Source: Alnus glutinosa
Lineage: Eukaryota > Streptophyta > Magnoliopsida > Fagales > Betulaceae
NCBI RefSeq assembly: GCF_958979055.1
Contig: NC_084891.1
Location: 26,621,501 to 26,685,500 of the forward strand
Reading direction: 5' to 3'
Length of the DNA stretch: 64,000 nucleotides
Numbering within the stretch: position 1 is the stretch's first letter; every line of letters begins with the position of its first letter. Below the pieces are notes generated by a model. It saw only the letters and a program-made list of their open reading frames with translations, was not told where the DNA came from and searched no databases. Below are positions 43,201 to 55,900 of this stretch, piece after piece. Position numbers and translations under genes: made by a program.

Positions 43201-43470
43201 GTACTTGAGTATACGGAGATCGGAAACGGTGCGAGGCAGCTTGAGCTTGCGGTAGTCGGCCGCGGGCATGGTGGAGTAGACGCAGAAAAGGCCAGCGGAG
43301 AAGACGAGAAAGACGCCGAGCGCGCCGGCTAACTCCCATCGAGTGAAGGGGAACCTCTCCAATTTGGGCCTCTTTCCGGTGGGGGAATCGTCGTCCTCCT
43401 TCCCCCCCGCGCTCTCTTCGTCCCTCAGCAACCTACCGCTCTCGCCCATCAGATTCCGAGGAGCCGCCAT
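40280..43470 (-). CDS. SNARE-associated (VTT/DedA-like) membrane protein
   Basis: Minus-strand exons 43470-43205, 42485-42215, 42096-41926 and 40411-40280 join to 279 residues. A hydrophilic, phosphorylatable N-terminus precedes the first membrane segment ('WELAGALGVFLVFSAGLF'). The SNARE-associated/VTT domain then shows 'FMQTFMIPGTIFMSLLAGAL' and 'FGVIRGLLLVVFNATAGASS', the family motif 'FLRITPSLPNLFINLASPIV' and 'FFLATLIGLIPASYITVRAG'. The last segment is 'LSVLFLIGFVSICPTLL', followed by a basic tail KKKKIYE. Relatives (TMEM41B, VMP1, TVP38) sit in ER/Golgi membranes, and the animal members scramble phospholipids; the activity of the plant protein is inferred only. The start chosen is 'MAAPRNLMGES'. 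An in-frame ATG at 43578 would add 36 residues, and the next Met (residue 8) is also possible. Intron 3 contains a 20-G run. Confidence 0.92.
41795..41814 (+). repeat. 20-base G homopolymer
   Basis: An uninterrupted G run in intron 3 of the VTT-type gene; on the transcribed strand it is a C run. Its length may be affected by sequencing error. Confidence 0.85.
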
Positions 43471-43647
43471 TGACGCTCTCACCGCACCCCTCCGAATCGC
43501 ACGTACCGCACCACCGTAGGCTGAGAGGAGGACTGTGAGGTTTGGGCGTGAGAAGAGCCGATGAACCACATCAATCAAATCAGCGTCATATGTTGCAACC
43601 TCATATTCCTACAATTTGGTACTAAGAATCGAAGGAAGAGAAAAAGA

Positions 43648-43656
43648 AAACCCTAA
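43648..43656 (+). promoter_or_regulatory. Telo-box upstream of the VTT-type gene
   Basis: 'aaaccctaa' lies about 180 bases upstream of the minus-strand start codon. Telo-boxes recur in promoters of plant housekeeping genes. No further evidence of function. Confidence 0.3.
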
Positions 43657-43699
43657 ATCGGTGCTGTTTGGCTGCGCGCGAGTTAAATGGGAGAGCGAG

Positions 43700-46299
43700 A
43701 GAAATAGAGAGAAAAATGGAAATGGCGGATCGCGAACGAAATTTCAATTGGTAGCAGCCACTACAAGCAATGCGTTTTGGAGAGAAAGTGGGAGCGAGGT
43801 TTAATTATATTTTTATTTCTTTTTCTTTTTTTCTTTTTTCTTTAATTCTTGTCGGAAAAAAACCCACCACTCCACCAATATCTTCGGGTAAAGCCCAACC
43901 CAAATATGCGAATCTAACAACAAAATATTCAAAACCATGTATGAGAGGAGGAGAATGCTCAAATTACAACAAGTGCATTAGAAGTGTACGTACCATTTCT
44001 AATGAGATGATACTTTGGAGTTCAGACATTTTATAAATTTTGGATAATTACATTATTAGTATATTTGATCGGCCTCAATTACAAATCGATCATTCTAATA
44101 TCAAAATTAATTCAAAAATTATTATAGTTAATTTTATTTACAAATCGATCTTTAAAGTTAAATTCCATTAAAAAATAATGTCAAATGTGAACTAAACTCC
44201 AAATTCAATGCTGTCGTTGTGGGATGTAATATGGTGTTGCACGGGTTCACATCATATATGGGATTGTTTTTTTTTTTACATTTTTTTTATATCAATTAAA
44301 TATTATTTCTTTACTTTTTCCGACCCTCTTTCTACCCCAATCCCATTGTTACTCACATCCACCGATACCTTCCCATTCCCTTCCATTACCACCTACTCTC
44401 TCATGCTATAATACCTTTCCTCCTCCTCCGGCGACACCGATTTCCGCAGTGTAGCCAATTTCGTTACACAAGAGCTTAATGCTTCTTTCGACTCTCAAAC
44501 GAAGGGTGGGGAATGAGCGAGCAGAAAAGAGGCTCCTCATAGTAAGAAGAAGAAGCTCACAGCTTGGGCTAGACCAACATGCAAGCCGTCTTCAAGACTT
44601 GCGATTGAAGTGGTTGCAGCATTTTTTGGAGTCTGATTCCAAATCTTCATCCGTAGCAAAAAGAGAATTCGCAACTCCTGTAACCAAAAACCCCATTTTT
44701 GTCAAATCCTCATTTTTCTCGAAATATAATTCTTTTATCCACTGTTTGGTAGCAGAGAAAAAAAGAACCTCGGTTTTGTTTTCCTCTGTTCTTTCAGCAT
44801 CCAAACAACACAAATTTGCTCACCTGGTGAGGCGATTGGGTTGAAGTCTTGAAGATGAGAGCTTTCTTCTATACGTGATTTTCTTGAAACTGGCCAAAAT
44901 TTCAGGATCTATAGTAGAGTGAGTGTCGTTTTTGTTCATTTTAATATGCATGGGGTATGCTAAAGAACTGTAACATTCCTGATGTTTAAGGAACAAGTAG
45001 GGAAACTGGAAGTTAAACAATACATTTGAATGAAACGACTTTCGGACAATAGCATTGATGTCTATCGGTTTGTAGGAAATTTCTATCCCGATAGGCTCAC
45101 AATTCTACATGTAAAACGTTTATTTTATTTCTATAGCGGATCAAAAGACGGGTGAGCTAGCCTGGAATGTACAATATGACTCATTGACCGTAGGGTCAAG
45201 CTTTCGAGATCGATGGAGACTTTACCTGTAAAAGGCTGTAAGAACTGTGTATGTGTTTTACATACAAGTGAATGCAAAGAGAGAAAATGCACCTGCCTAT
45301 TGAGGCTGGGGGGCTGGGGGTCACCAAAGTAAAGCAGTAGGCCAAGTGGAAACTGGAAAGCGAAAGACAAAAGGCAGAATCAGCAATAGCCTTCTCTACT
45401 TTATGCTTTGGATCTTAAATTCTTCATGTTTATAATTATAAGATTCCCCCCTTTTAGTCACCTCAATCCATATCTACTCTGTTACCGTTGTTTCCACAAA
45501 ATTTGCTTTGTTTCATGCCATAAATTCGACTGAATTCATCATTGATGGTGATTTTTAATTACAATGTTTATTATTTGAGCATATGAACATTACATGCTTT
45601 AAGAATAAGTATTAATTTAATAGACTGAATTAAAAGAAAATTTTGTCATAATCATACAGTGTTCTTGTAAATTTGACATGTTGTAGCTCCATGCCTAACA
45701 AATAGGGTTGTAATTAAATCGAGTATTAAATGTTCAAACTCCGTTCGTTTAATGTTTTTAAAAATCGAGCTGAACTCAAACTTTTCACCGAGTTAGATAA
45801 TTAGTTCAAACTTAATTCATTTATTTTTTTTGAACGAACTTGAACATGTTCACGAGCTACTTAATCAACTTGACCATTCCATATATAAAATAAATGTTGT
45901 GATTGTTTTATTTTTTTTCTTCATAAATTCATATTACTAATTAGTTAATTAATTATTGTTAAGATTTTATTTTGAATTGATTAGATAAAATAACTTTTTA
46001 ATATTAAACAATTTAATATCGAGTCTACATATTTGTCTTATACTATATATATACAACCAACTCATATACACTCAATTACACATGTATCTATATCAAAATT
46101 TGCAATTTTAATAAATTCAAGCTATATCAATTACATTACGAAGATAATTTCCTTTTATTATTTTAATACTTAAGATGTTATTATTATAAAGTTAAAAATA
46201 ATACTATAAAAAATAATAAAAATAAAGTTATACAAACTTATACGAATTGGATTTAGTTTATACGAATTCGGTTTGTTTAATAAATTAACATAAATTTAT
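43700..46299. other. Gene-poor intergenic DNA with an orphan coding-like patch
   Basis: No complete gene is supported. At 44420-44513 an open plus-strand frame reads 'SSGDTDFRSVANFVTQELNA' and onward to a stop, and the next 120 bases in another frame read 'KKKKLTAWARPTCKPSS'. The base composition is coding-like, but I recognise no family and see no complete gene structure. A captured or decayed gene fragment is possible. From about 45700 to 46290 the DNA contains repeated 'gagttcgaac'-like degenerate motifs ('aaaatcgagctgaactcaaa', 'gaacgaacttgaacatgttc') typical of old plant repeats. Confidence 0.35.
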
Positions 46300-46952
46300 G
46301 GGATAATTGCACCGTTGATCCCTGTGGTATGCTATAATTATTTTTCACTCCCTATGGTTTAAAAAGTTCATGAGAGATCCCTGTGGTATGCAATAATTAC
46401 AAATCGATCCCTAGCGTCAAATTCTGTTAAATTTTTTAACAAATTCCGTCAAAATGCCCCGTCAGAGCCACGTGTCGTCATCTTATTGGTGACACGTGGC
46501 GCTGACATGTCCAATCTTAATAAAATAATATAAATTTATTAAAAAATAAATAAAAATACTTAATTTTTTTTAAAAAAAAATTAAAATTCAAAAAAAAAAA
46601 AAAACAAAATTGGGCAAGGGGGTGGCCAGGCCACCCCAAGCCTGCACTTTTTTCTTCTTCTTCTTCTTTTTGTTTTTGTTTTTTTGTTTTTTTAAAAAAT
46701 AAGTTTATTTATTTATTTTTTAATAAATTTACATTTTTTTTTATAAAGATGGACACGTGTCGCCAATAAAATGGCGACACATGTCGCTGACGTGTACGAC
46801 TAACAGATTCCGTCAAAATTGTGGACGGAAAATCGACTCAAGAAGTAAAACGTAATTATTGCATACCACATAGATCTTTCACGAATTTTTTAAACTATAG
46901 AGAGTGAAAAATAATTTTGACCTACCACATGGACCAACGGTACAATTATCCC
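46300..46952. mobile_element. Long-TIR element, 653 bp, carrying G-box motifs
   Basis: The inverted ends start 'gggataattgcaccgttg' (left) and, read inward from the right, 'gggataattgtaccgttg'. Similarity continues for over 100 bp ('tatttttcactc', 'gtggtatgcaataattac'). The flanks 'taaatttat' and 'taaattat' are compatible with a decayed 9-bp duplication, so a Mutator-like MITE is the best guess. Each arm carries CACGTG: 'gccacgtgtc' at about 46467, 'gacacgtggc' at 46491 and 'gacacgtgtcgcc' at about 46752. The centre has a GC-rich 'gggtggccaggccacccc' palindrome between A and T runs. Confidence 0.75.
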
Positions 46953-47242
46953 TAAATTATAGTCAAACTCAATTAATTTATTACACAAACATAACAAAGT
47001 CTAAGTCGGCTTACAAGCTACAAGCAAGCATCATTGTCAACTTATTTAGGGAATTAATCCCATGATATGAAGTCCCTACCTCCCCCGGTGGGCCCGATCC
47101 CTCGAAAAGGAAAAGGCAGAAAGAATTAAAGTTTTGACTAGTTGGTTTTGAACCACTTCAACAGACATTCTATGTTGGTAAAGCACCCATCCTCCAAGAG
47201 AACCTTATGCTAGAATAGCATATATATATATATATATACACG
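46953..47242. other. Spacer with AT microsatellite
   Basis: AT-rich DNA, including a short (AT)n at about 47219-47238. The sequence 47075-47215 ('gtgggcccgatccctcgaaa' and following) resembles low-copy repeat DNA. No gene was seen. Confidence 0.35.
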
Positions 47243-47685
47243 GGGAAACTTGTTTACTCTTATGAACTTTCGATAGATTTATAATTATCCTTCTAAACTT
47301 AAAAAATTTTCAATTTAGTATATTAATATTTTTTTTATTTTTTTTTTATTTTTTACTTTCATCAATCCGTTAGATTTTTCCGTTAAATCATAACGGAGAG
47401 ATGTCAAAATTCTCTAAATACCATATTTAGTTGGAGGAAAAAAAAATTGCAAGATTTAGTGAGGATTTAATGGAATTAACAGAAATACTAATGCCTCAGT
47501 ATTTGATTTTTTTTTTTTAAATGATATTTTAAAAATTTTGACAGAGATTAACGAAAAATTATAATGGAATTGTGAAATTAAAAAAAAAAAATAAAAAAAT
47601 TGAAAGATTGATACACTAAATTGAATGAATTTAAAAGAATAATTGCAAAAGCGGCGACAATTCAATAATTAAGTAAAGTTTCCTT
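47243..47685. mobile_element. Probable TIR element, AT-rich
   Basis: The ends 'ggaaacttgtttact' and 'agtaaagtttcc' are inverted. Inner blocks also mirror each other ('cttaaaaaattttcaattta' against 'taaattgaatgaattt', and T-rich against A-rich runs). No target-site duplication and no coding frame, so this is a tentative call. Confidence 0.45.
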
Positions 47686-49486
47686 TAAATTATTTTCATT
47701 GGAACGACCCTAATATGTTGTTTTACTGTTTTACCTAATTACCTTCTTATTAAACAAGCCATAAGAATAGAGAAAAATATCACAAACTTGTTTACATAGC
47801 ACAATAGTTAGCACTCTTTTTCTTGGTAAGCCAATTATTAGTAATAATAAATAATAATGGACACAAATTTTTTACAAACTAGTTTGTAAAAAACTCATAC
47901 AAATTAACATATAAAAACCGCATGTGTTATTTAAGTAATTAAAAAAAAACATGCGTTCCTCACATGTAAAAAACACATGTCACTATTAAAAGTTAATTTA
48001 TAGAAATTTTCTTACAAACATTTTTGTCCGATAATAATTGGATAAACTTATATAACATCCCTAGACAATTCAAACCATGAAAGAGGATAAAGATAAAATA
48101 CAACATTCAAAAAAGAATAGTAGTAATAATAAAGAAGGAGGGGGAGGCTTCATCATCCTAACGCAATCATATCCTTTCAATTTCAAATGAAATTTTGAAA
48201 TGGAGAGGAGCCGGTTAGTTATAAAATAAAGAACAAAATTATCATTTCAATTTTTTTGAACAATTGTACTCATTATTTTATAATTAACCGACTCCGTTTT
48301 CTAGTCTAAACAATTGCTTAAAAAACTACTTTACACTAATCTATTTAAAGATAAAAGCTAGATTATTTACTTGGATAAAAGTACATAACATGGCCACCAA
48401 GACTGCCAACATCATCATGTTTGCGCAGACTAGTAGATTTTTACAATTCTTTAGCATATTTTTAGAATTCATCTCTAAAAAGAAAAAGGGTTTCTTTTTT
48501 TTTTGATCGGTTTCCTTTTCTTTACTTCATAAAAAAGAAAAGAAAGAGAAAAAGAAAAAAAAAACTCTCAAAACAAATTAACAAACCTCTACTATTTTTG
48601 TTTTATTTATATTTTAAGGAGTTTTATAATGTTGGGTGGCTATTGAGGCTAAAAGAAAGCAATCAGCTGGCTATAAAAAGAAGAGACGGCATTGCCATTA
48701 TTTATTGGAAAATGCGGGTCCTATTCAAAAGGCTTGAATCGCCGAGTCACCTAAAGACTAAAGATATAAACATCTTTTTGGGAAATGAAATCAGGATCAC
48801 AAAATAATGATAAATAGGGGAAAAAGCCAATAATAATTCACTCCAAACCTCTGTTCCATGATTAAAGCCAACAAAACAACGCTTACAAAAAATAATAAAA
48901 AAGAAAAAGAAAAAAGACACATAGGAAGAAGCACCTATCGTCTGTGGCCCCCAAAATGGGGTGCAACGATGCCAGGTCAAAATAAAAATACTTGGATCAC
49001 ATGGCTTGTAGCCTCTACGAATTGGGGGGGGGTCCCAACTCCCAACCTTACCCGGTCGGGTATGTCGTCTTTATATGCCTGTCTCTATCCCCATCTGAAA
49101 GTCTTGGGGTTTGAAAATCTCGAACGTTTCAATCTCAAATAATTGATTCACCAAACAACACAACAATCTCCATGTTTTATACAAATCTCGTACTTTGGTG
49201 TCAGTCAATATTAATCTCATTTTAACACATGGATAAAAAAACATTAAGCAAGAAAATTTGATAAGAAGGTAAAAAAATCAACACCTAAAGCAAAAAATTT
49301 TCAATTATTTATTTATTTTCTTATTAGATTTTCAAAACTTTGAATTTTGGTGTTGAAAAAGGGTTTATTTAATCACACAAACAACAAAAAGATGACTGTA
49401 AAAAAAAGAATAGGCCAATGGCGACTAAAAGAAAAGAAAAAAAGAATGCATGGGAGCAATATAATAAAGAAAGAAAAGGTGTAACA
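47686..49486. other. Intergenic DNA upstream of the auxilin-like gene
   Basis: No gene is supported. It contains a small inverted repeat at 48208-48297 (arms 'ggagccggttagttataaaa' and its near complement before 'cgactccg'), an A/G-rich run at 48535-48570 and a G run at 49025. Short open frames here lack recognisable content. 48600-48800 ('ggctgg', 'gaagagacggcattgcc') is not identifiable. Confidence 0.35.
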
Positions 49487-49492
49487 CACGTG
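49487..49492 (+). promoter_or_regulatory. G-box CACGTG upstream of the auxilin-like gene
   Basis: A palindromic 'acacgtgt' core lies about 485 bases before the start codon. G-boxes bind bZIP and bHLH factors. A single match of this length is weak evidence. Confidence 0.25.
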
Positions 49493-49976
49493 TGGCCTCT
49501 CAGCGCCCCCACATCACAACGGCTAAGCCTAGCACTCTTTCTTTGTAATTGCGAAAGTACCCTTGCACGACGCAGATTCGGTGTCGCTCATTGGTTGACA
49601 GGTTGGACGTGAACGGACTCCACGACAACGGAGAAGCCAAATTGATTTCAGAAATGAGGGAGCAGTGAAGGCTCACCTCTCACATTCACCGGTTCAGCCG
49701 GTCACCCGTGTTGGTCATCGGCCGAGTTTTTGCTTCACTTCCTTCAAAGTTCAAAGGTCCACGAAAAATCGCCGATTCAGCGAGAGCCGTAACGCGCTTG
49801 ACAGTTAGAGCGCATTTTTCCCTCACCTTCTCAGAAAATTCCTCTTTTTCTCACGCTCATTTTCTCGGCCTTCTTTCTTCTTCTCAGCGTCCGACTCTGC
49901 AGAGAAAGAAGAACGCAGAGAAGAAGAAGAAGAGGAGGAGGAGCAAACTGCGTAGAGCTTTAGGTAGACGCTGATA

Positions 49977-52900
49977 ATGGAGTACCAAGCTTCCTCTGCT
50001 ACTCTCTCCAAGAGACTCTCCAGCGGCCATAGATTGAGCTCAAAATCAGGGTACGACGGCGTTCTCTCTGCTCCGTCGTCGAAGTTGAGGGCTCCGAGCT
50101 TTTCGTCTCGGGTTGTTCAAGACTACGGCGAGATATTCGGTGGCTCCGAAGCCTCGCGAGCCTCCTCGATTCCGTTTCTCGACGTTCCGGCGCCGAATGG
50201 ACGAAACATTTCGGTTGACGTTCGGAGCTCGAAGCTAGATTACTCGACGGTTTTCGGTGGCTTTGGAGGATTAGATTTTGCGGTATCTTACGAGGAGCTC
50301 GTTTCTGAGCCAAAGAAAAGGAATGGTTTTTCGGAGAAAGCGCGGTAAAAAACTCACTCTTTGCCTTTTTATAGACGGTCATTTTTTCTTCTAAACCCCT
50401 GTTTGGTTGCTGAGTAATGGCGGAAACGAAAGTTTTGAGAAAAATAGTTTTGTAAATTTGGTACGCAGAAGTAAAAAACGTTAACTTCTAATATGAGTGT
50501 TTTGGTCCAAATAATATTAGTTCTAAAAGTTCAAAATTTTATCGTTGATTTTCTTCTCTGTTATTTCCTTAATAAAATGAAGCATGTGAATGGGTTTTGA
50601 GTGATGGGGAAGTAGGTAATTTTTGGCAGTTAAGTAATACTTGAGTTTCAGCAAAGTTTTATACAGTTCACCAGGAGATCAGGGTAATGTGAATGAGTGA
50701 GGTAAATCGGAATTTTGTTCTTGTTTTTGTTGATGCAATTGCAAAAATATGTTCACAATAGTTGGTCATGGCATAGGGAAACCAAAACAAAAGAGGAAAA
50801 AAAAGGAGGGACTTTATAAGAGTTGTTATTGTTTATGAATGGAGTTTCAGGTGTGGTGGAAAATCCCATCTTTAGAAGAAACAACAAACGTAATCGGTTG
50901 ATATAGCATGGATACTGTATTTGTTGTACAAGAATAGTGAACTGGCAGAGTGGGAGTGCCCCTGTTTTGATTCATATTTTTAGTGTTCATAATGCAGGAA
51001 TTTTGTTTGATATCATCCTTTATTTCATCCCTTGAAGAGATAGACAATGATTGGATGCATATAATAGCTGATTTTGTTGTAAATTTTCGCACATATACGA
51101 TTTAGTAGTCTAATCTGCCTGCCTCTTCTTTCCCTCTTATTCTCTGGCCTTTTCTTCTTCATCTCGTCCACAATGGCACTGAGAGGAATGAAATAGTTCT
51201 CTTAGCATTTGAGTCAACATGTAGAGGTAGAGCATTGGCCTTATGTTATTGTTTTATCTATTTGGTATTAAGTAGGAGTCCACGTGAAAGAGCAACCCCT
51301 TTGGAAGGAGCAGATCCTTCTGATTGTCAAGAAAAGAATCAGATGTATTCACATGAAGCAACTTATGAGTCATTTGATGGCGTGAAGAAGTTCAGCATGT
51401 CATACAATAAAATCAATCAAGGAGGCAAAAATGGAACCAATGGGACAACCCACATAGCTCAGCTTCATGCTGTTCCTGGTTATACGTGTTTAATTGATGA
51501 AATCACTCCATTGCACATGACCAGCAGCAACAAACCAGTATCTTCTGCAGTAAATGATGCTTATCATACCAAAAAGCTCAGTGAAGGGGTAACTGAAGGC
51601 GTGTGCTCCACTGAAGTTGTGAAAGATCTTCCTGCTGGTGGTGCTAGCAAAAAAAAGTCTAAAAGTGGTGTTGCACTTCAAAATAAATCTGATTACTGTG
51701 GGTCTGATTCAATTGATATGTTGTTTGGTGCATATGAATCTGCCCATGGACATTCTAAGAAAGTCTCGCCATCTTCAAGCCCACTGCCCAACTTACATAA
51801 TACCAAGAGTGATTCTGAGAGTTCAGCGGCCTCTAAGTTTGGGGTTTCTGGAATTGATTATGAAGGTGCTGGACGTGCTTCTTCACCATCATACTTTGAT
51901 GAGGAAGTAGATGTAAATTCATATGCTGCTGCCTCTGTGGCTGCTTTGAAAAAGGCGATAGAGGAGGCTCAAGCAAGTATGAAAATTGTAAAAGAATCAA
52001 TGGCCAGAAAGAAGGAAGGCCTTCAAAATCGTGTGAAGTTGAGCTCTAATCATGGCCAGAAAGATAAACAGAGAAGGGAGGGTAAAGTAACAGACAAAAC
52101 AAACAAATCCAAAGGAAAGAAGGAGATGGAGATGTATAAAAAGGAGGATGCTCCATTGAAAGTTTCTGCTGGTACGAGAGAGCAGAATGGGATGAGAGAA
52201 GGCCACCTAACTCCAGACTTTGGAGTCAGGGAGAAATCTTTTGGCACTAAAGCAGCTTTAGGAGAAACTTGTGAGAGGGAATTGAAATCAACTCAAGCAG
52301 ATCATAGGCAGGAGGCAGCAAAAGTGCGGGATGCAGTGGAACCGTTCTATGGACTTGCCAAGAGAGGTAAACACAAAGTAAAAATGTCAGAGTTTGAGCA
52401 GGCAGACAATATAAAGAAAGAAGTCTTTGAGAAGCCAGAAGAATGTAGGGAGAGATCAAATACAGTTAAAGAGGCTCATAAGAAGGATGAGATCGAGAGG
52501 AAAATACATGTGGTTAAAGGAGCAGTTGAAAGTGAAGAACATGAAGGCGAATTAAAATCAGCTCAACGGGTTCATGATCAGGAAGAAAATGAGAAGAAAT
52601 TAGAAGTTGTTCAGGAGCAGGAAGACTCTGAGAAGAAAGTACAGGAAATATGTGAAGAGAAACTAAGAGATTTTCAGGAACCAGTAAGTTATGAGGGAAA
52701 CATTGAGACCCAAGAGTTTGAGGAAAATGAGGACATGAAGGGGCAGATGGAGGCTCAGGAGCGGGGAGAAAATGAGAAGAAAGTAAAAGAGACGTGTGAG
52801 GAGGAAGACACTAAGAGGGAACAAGAGGATGTGCACTATGGGAAAGAAACCGAAAAGAGGTTAGACAAAGTTCATGAGCATCCAAGAATTGAGATGAGAT

Positions 52901-55900
52901 TTGATGACTTCCATGAGGAGGAAGAAAATGGGAAGAGTCTTAAAGAGAATGGTGAGTTGGAAGGAAATGAGAAGCTTCAAGAGGCTGGAGAAAATGAGAG
53001 GTTACTTAAAGGGTCTGCTTATCAGATTGAAGAAAAAGAGAAGAGACAAAAGGAGACTTGCGAATCGATAGAAGCTGAGAAAACACAAATCGAGATTGAT
53101 CACAGTGCAGAAGATGAGAAGAAATTTGAAGTGGTCCAAGAAGCTCTTAATTACAACAATCTTGAGACAGCTGATGATCAATGTAAGCAGGACAAAAGTG
53201 AGAACCCAAACAAACATCAAGAAGCCAGTAGACATATAGAAAATGATGAAGATGTGGAATTAATTTTAGAGGTAGCTGCACATGAAAAGAATGGCAGTAC
53301 AATTGAAGTAAATAAGGATTCCATTAAACAGGAGGAGAGTGGAGAAGAGTTGGAACCAGTTAGAGATGAAAAGACGGTGACAGTGGCTGAAGAAGCACTT
53401 TATCATGAGAACAATCTTGATGCCACTGATGATAGAGGTAAGCAGGATGAAAGGGAGAGCCTAAGTGAAAATCAGGCATCCAATAGACATATAGAAAATG
53501 AAGAAGATGTGGAATTAATTTTAGAGGTAGCTGCACATGAAAAGAATGGCAGTACAATTGAAGTAAATAAGGATTCCATTAAACAGGAGGAGAGTGGAGA
53601 AGAGTTGGAACCAGTTAGAGATGAAAAGACGGTGACAGTGGCTGAAGAAGCTCTTTATCATGAGAACAATCTTGATGCCACTGGTGATAGAGGTAAGCAG
53701 GACGAAAGGGAGAGCCTAGGTGAAAATCAGGCAGCCAGTAGACATAAAGAAAATGATGAAGATGTGGAATTAATTTTAGAGTTAGCTGCCCATGAAGAGA
53801 ATGGGAGTACAATTGAGGTAAATAAGGCTTCCGTTGAACAGGAGGAGAATGGAATAGAGTTGGAAACAGTTAAAGATGAAAAGATGGTGAAAGTGGTCAA
53901 AGAAGCTCTTTATCACGAAAACAATATTGAGACCATTGATGATGGATGTAAGCAGGATGAAAGGGAGAACCTAAGCGAAAGTCAAGAATCCAGTAGACAT
54001 GTAGAAAACGATAAATATGTGGAAGTAACTCAAGAGGTATCTTCCCATGTAGAGAAAAGGAGTACAATGAAAGTAAATACAGCTTCCTTTGAACGCAAAG
54101 AGAATCAGCAAGAATCAGAAGCAGTTAAATATACAATAGAAACCATTGCTTTTGACTCAGATGGGGTAAATTCCGTTGAAACTGAAATGAGCTTCGGGCA
54201 AAAGCAAAATGAACAACATGCAGAAGAACACGAAGAAGTGTGCAATCTGGGAAGGGACATTGAAGAATTGGATTCTGAACTGGGGAAAATCTATGAGAAC
54301 ATCAAGGAAGTTGAAGTTGCTGCAGATCAGGAAGAAGACTGGAAGAACTCAGAGTCCTTTCACAAGGAAAGATGGGTTGATGATGGAAACAAGGTGAAAG
54401 CAACTCAGCTTCCTAGCATGTTTGAAGGGGAAGGTAAAAGTGTGGAAACAGCTCAGGAGATCAAAATAACCCAGACTGCAGAAAAACATGAGGAGAATCA
54501 TCAATCAAACATGACAATTGAAGAGAAGGAAAGCAATGATACTCTGCAAAAGGAAGTGGAGTTGGAAAAGCAACAGTTTAAAAAAATAGACGAAGTGAAG
54601 AAGAGGGAAAGGGAAAGAGAAAGAGAGAAGATGGTTGTTGAAAGAGCTATCCGTGAAGCTCGTGAAAGAGCATTTGCTGAAGCCCGAGAAAGAGCAGAAA
54701 GGGCTGCTGCTGAGAGAGCCTCTGCTGAAGCTCGTCGAAGGGGAATGGCAGAGGCTCGAGAAAAGTTGGGGAAGAATTCTGCAGAGGCTAATGAAAAGTT
54801 GTCAGCCGAGAAGACTGCTATGGAAGCCAAACTTAAAGCTGAACGTGCTGCTGTAGAGAGAGCAACAGCAGAGGCTCGAGAGCGTGCCCTAGAAAGAGCA
54901 ATGTCTGAGAAATTTTCTGGTGCTTCCAGAGATGATGGAAGGAGGCAGAGCTTTTCGACCCATGTGTGTTTTCTCTGTTAAATCCTGTATCACTTGTTAT
55001 TTCCCATGAAACTTGTCCAATGACATGGTAAATTAATAGATAGAAATTCTTGCAGGATCCACAGCATAAGGGCTCAGGTCCTCCCAGCAATTCAACTTAC
55101 CCCAATTCTTCAAGTCCCGGTGGTGAGTGCCTCCTCACCCCCTACCACCCTGAAATAGCATCTCACATATGTCTCACTTGTTACTTGATATGAAGATTTA
55201 CCTGTACTTCCTGCTCTCCAACTTTCTGAACGAATTATATTTTCTTGATGAAGCTCCCCACTCTACTGAGAGATTTGATGGAGCTAATGGGGAATCAACT
55301 CAGAGGAATAAAGCTATATCTGAGAGGCATGAAAGAATAGTAGAGCGTGCGGTATGTTTCATGCTTCTGTTTAGATTTAAATATACAGGTCTAGCATGAA
55401 ACAGGTTTGCTTCATACTTTTTCTGGTTTCCTTCAGGCTAAAGCTCTTGCAGAGAAGAATAAGCGTGATTTTCTTGCACAGAAGGAGCAAGCAGAGAGAA
55501 ATGTAATGATCTGTTCTATTGAGTTAAAGAAATTCTTGCAATTACAACCAACTGTCCAAGACCTGCAGGCTTGTCTTACTGTCTGAATCTCATTTTGTGG
55601 CAGAGATTGGCAGAAGCACTTGATGCTGATGTTAAAAGGTGGTCAAGCGGGAAGGAAGGGAACTTGAGGGCACTGCTTTCGACGCTACAATATGTGTGTG
55701 CAAGCCTTTCTTCTTGTGCTTTATTATAAATTTGTCTCTATGCTTTGTACTTCTATATTGGTAACATCTTATCTTGTTTTCAGATTGTCTTATCTTGTTA
55801 TGGTCCCCCACTTCGATTCCCACCCCATTAGGTCTTTTCGGTCCGGAGCCGGCTGGTAATCCAAAAAGAAAAATTAAAGAGAAAGAAAAAATAAAAAACC

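Noticed and set aside
43471..43578. Upstream in-frame ATG adding 36 residues to the VTT-type protein
   Set aside because: The added residues are basic and unlike the family N-terminus; kept as an alternative only.
44479..44844. 121-codon open frame
   Set aside because: Its composition is not coding-like in this frame and the neighbouring frames look better; no family recognised.
53002..53812. Repeated antisense frames beginning [10 protein letters not shown] / [10 protein letters not shown]
   Set aside because: They are shadows of the 255-bp coding repeat of the auxilin-like gene.
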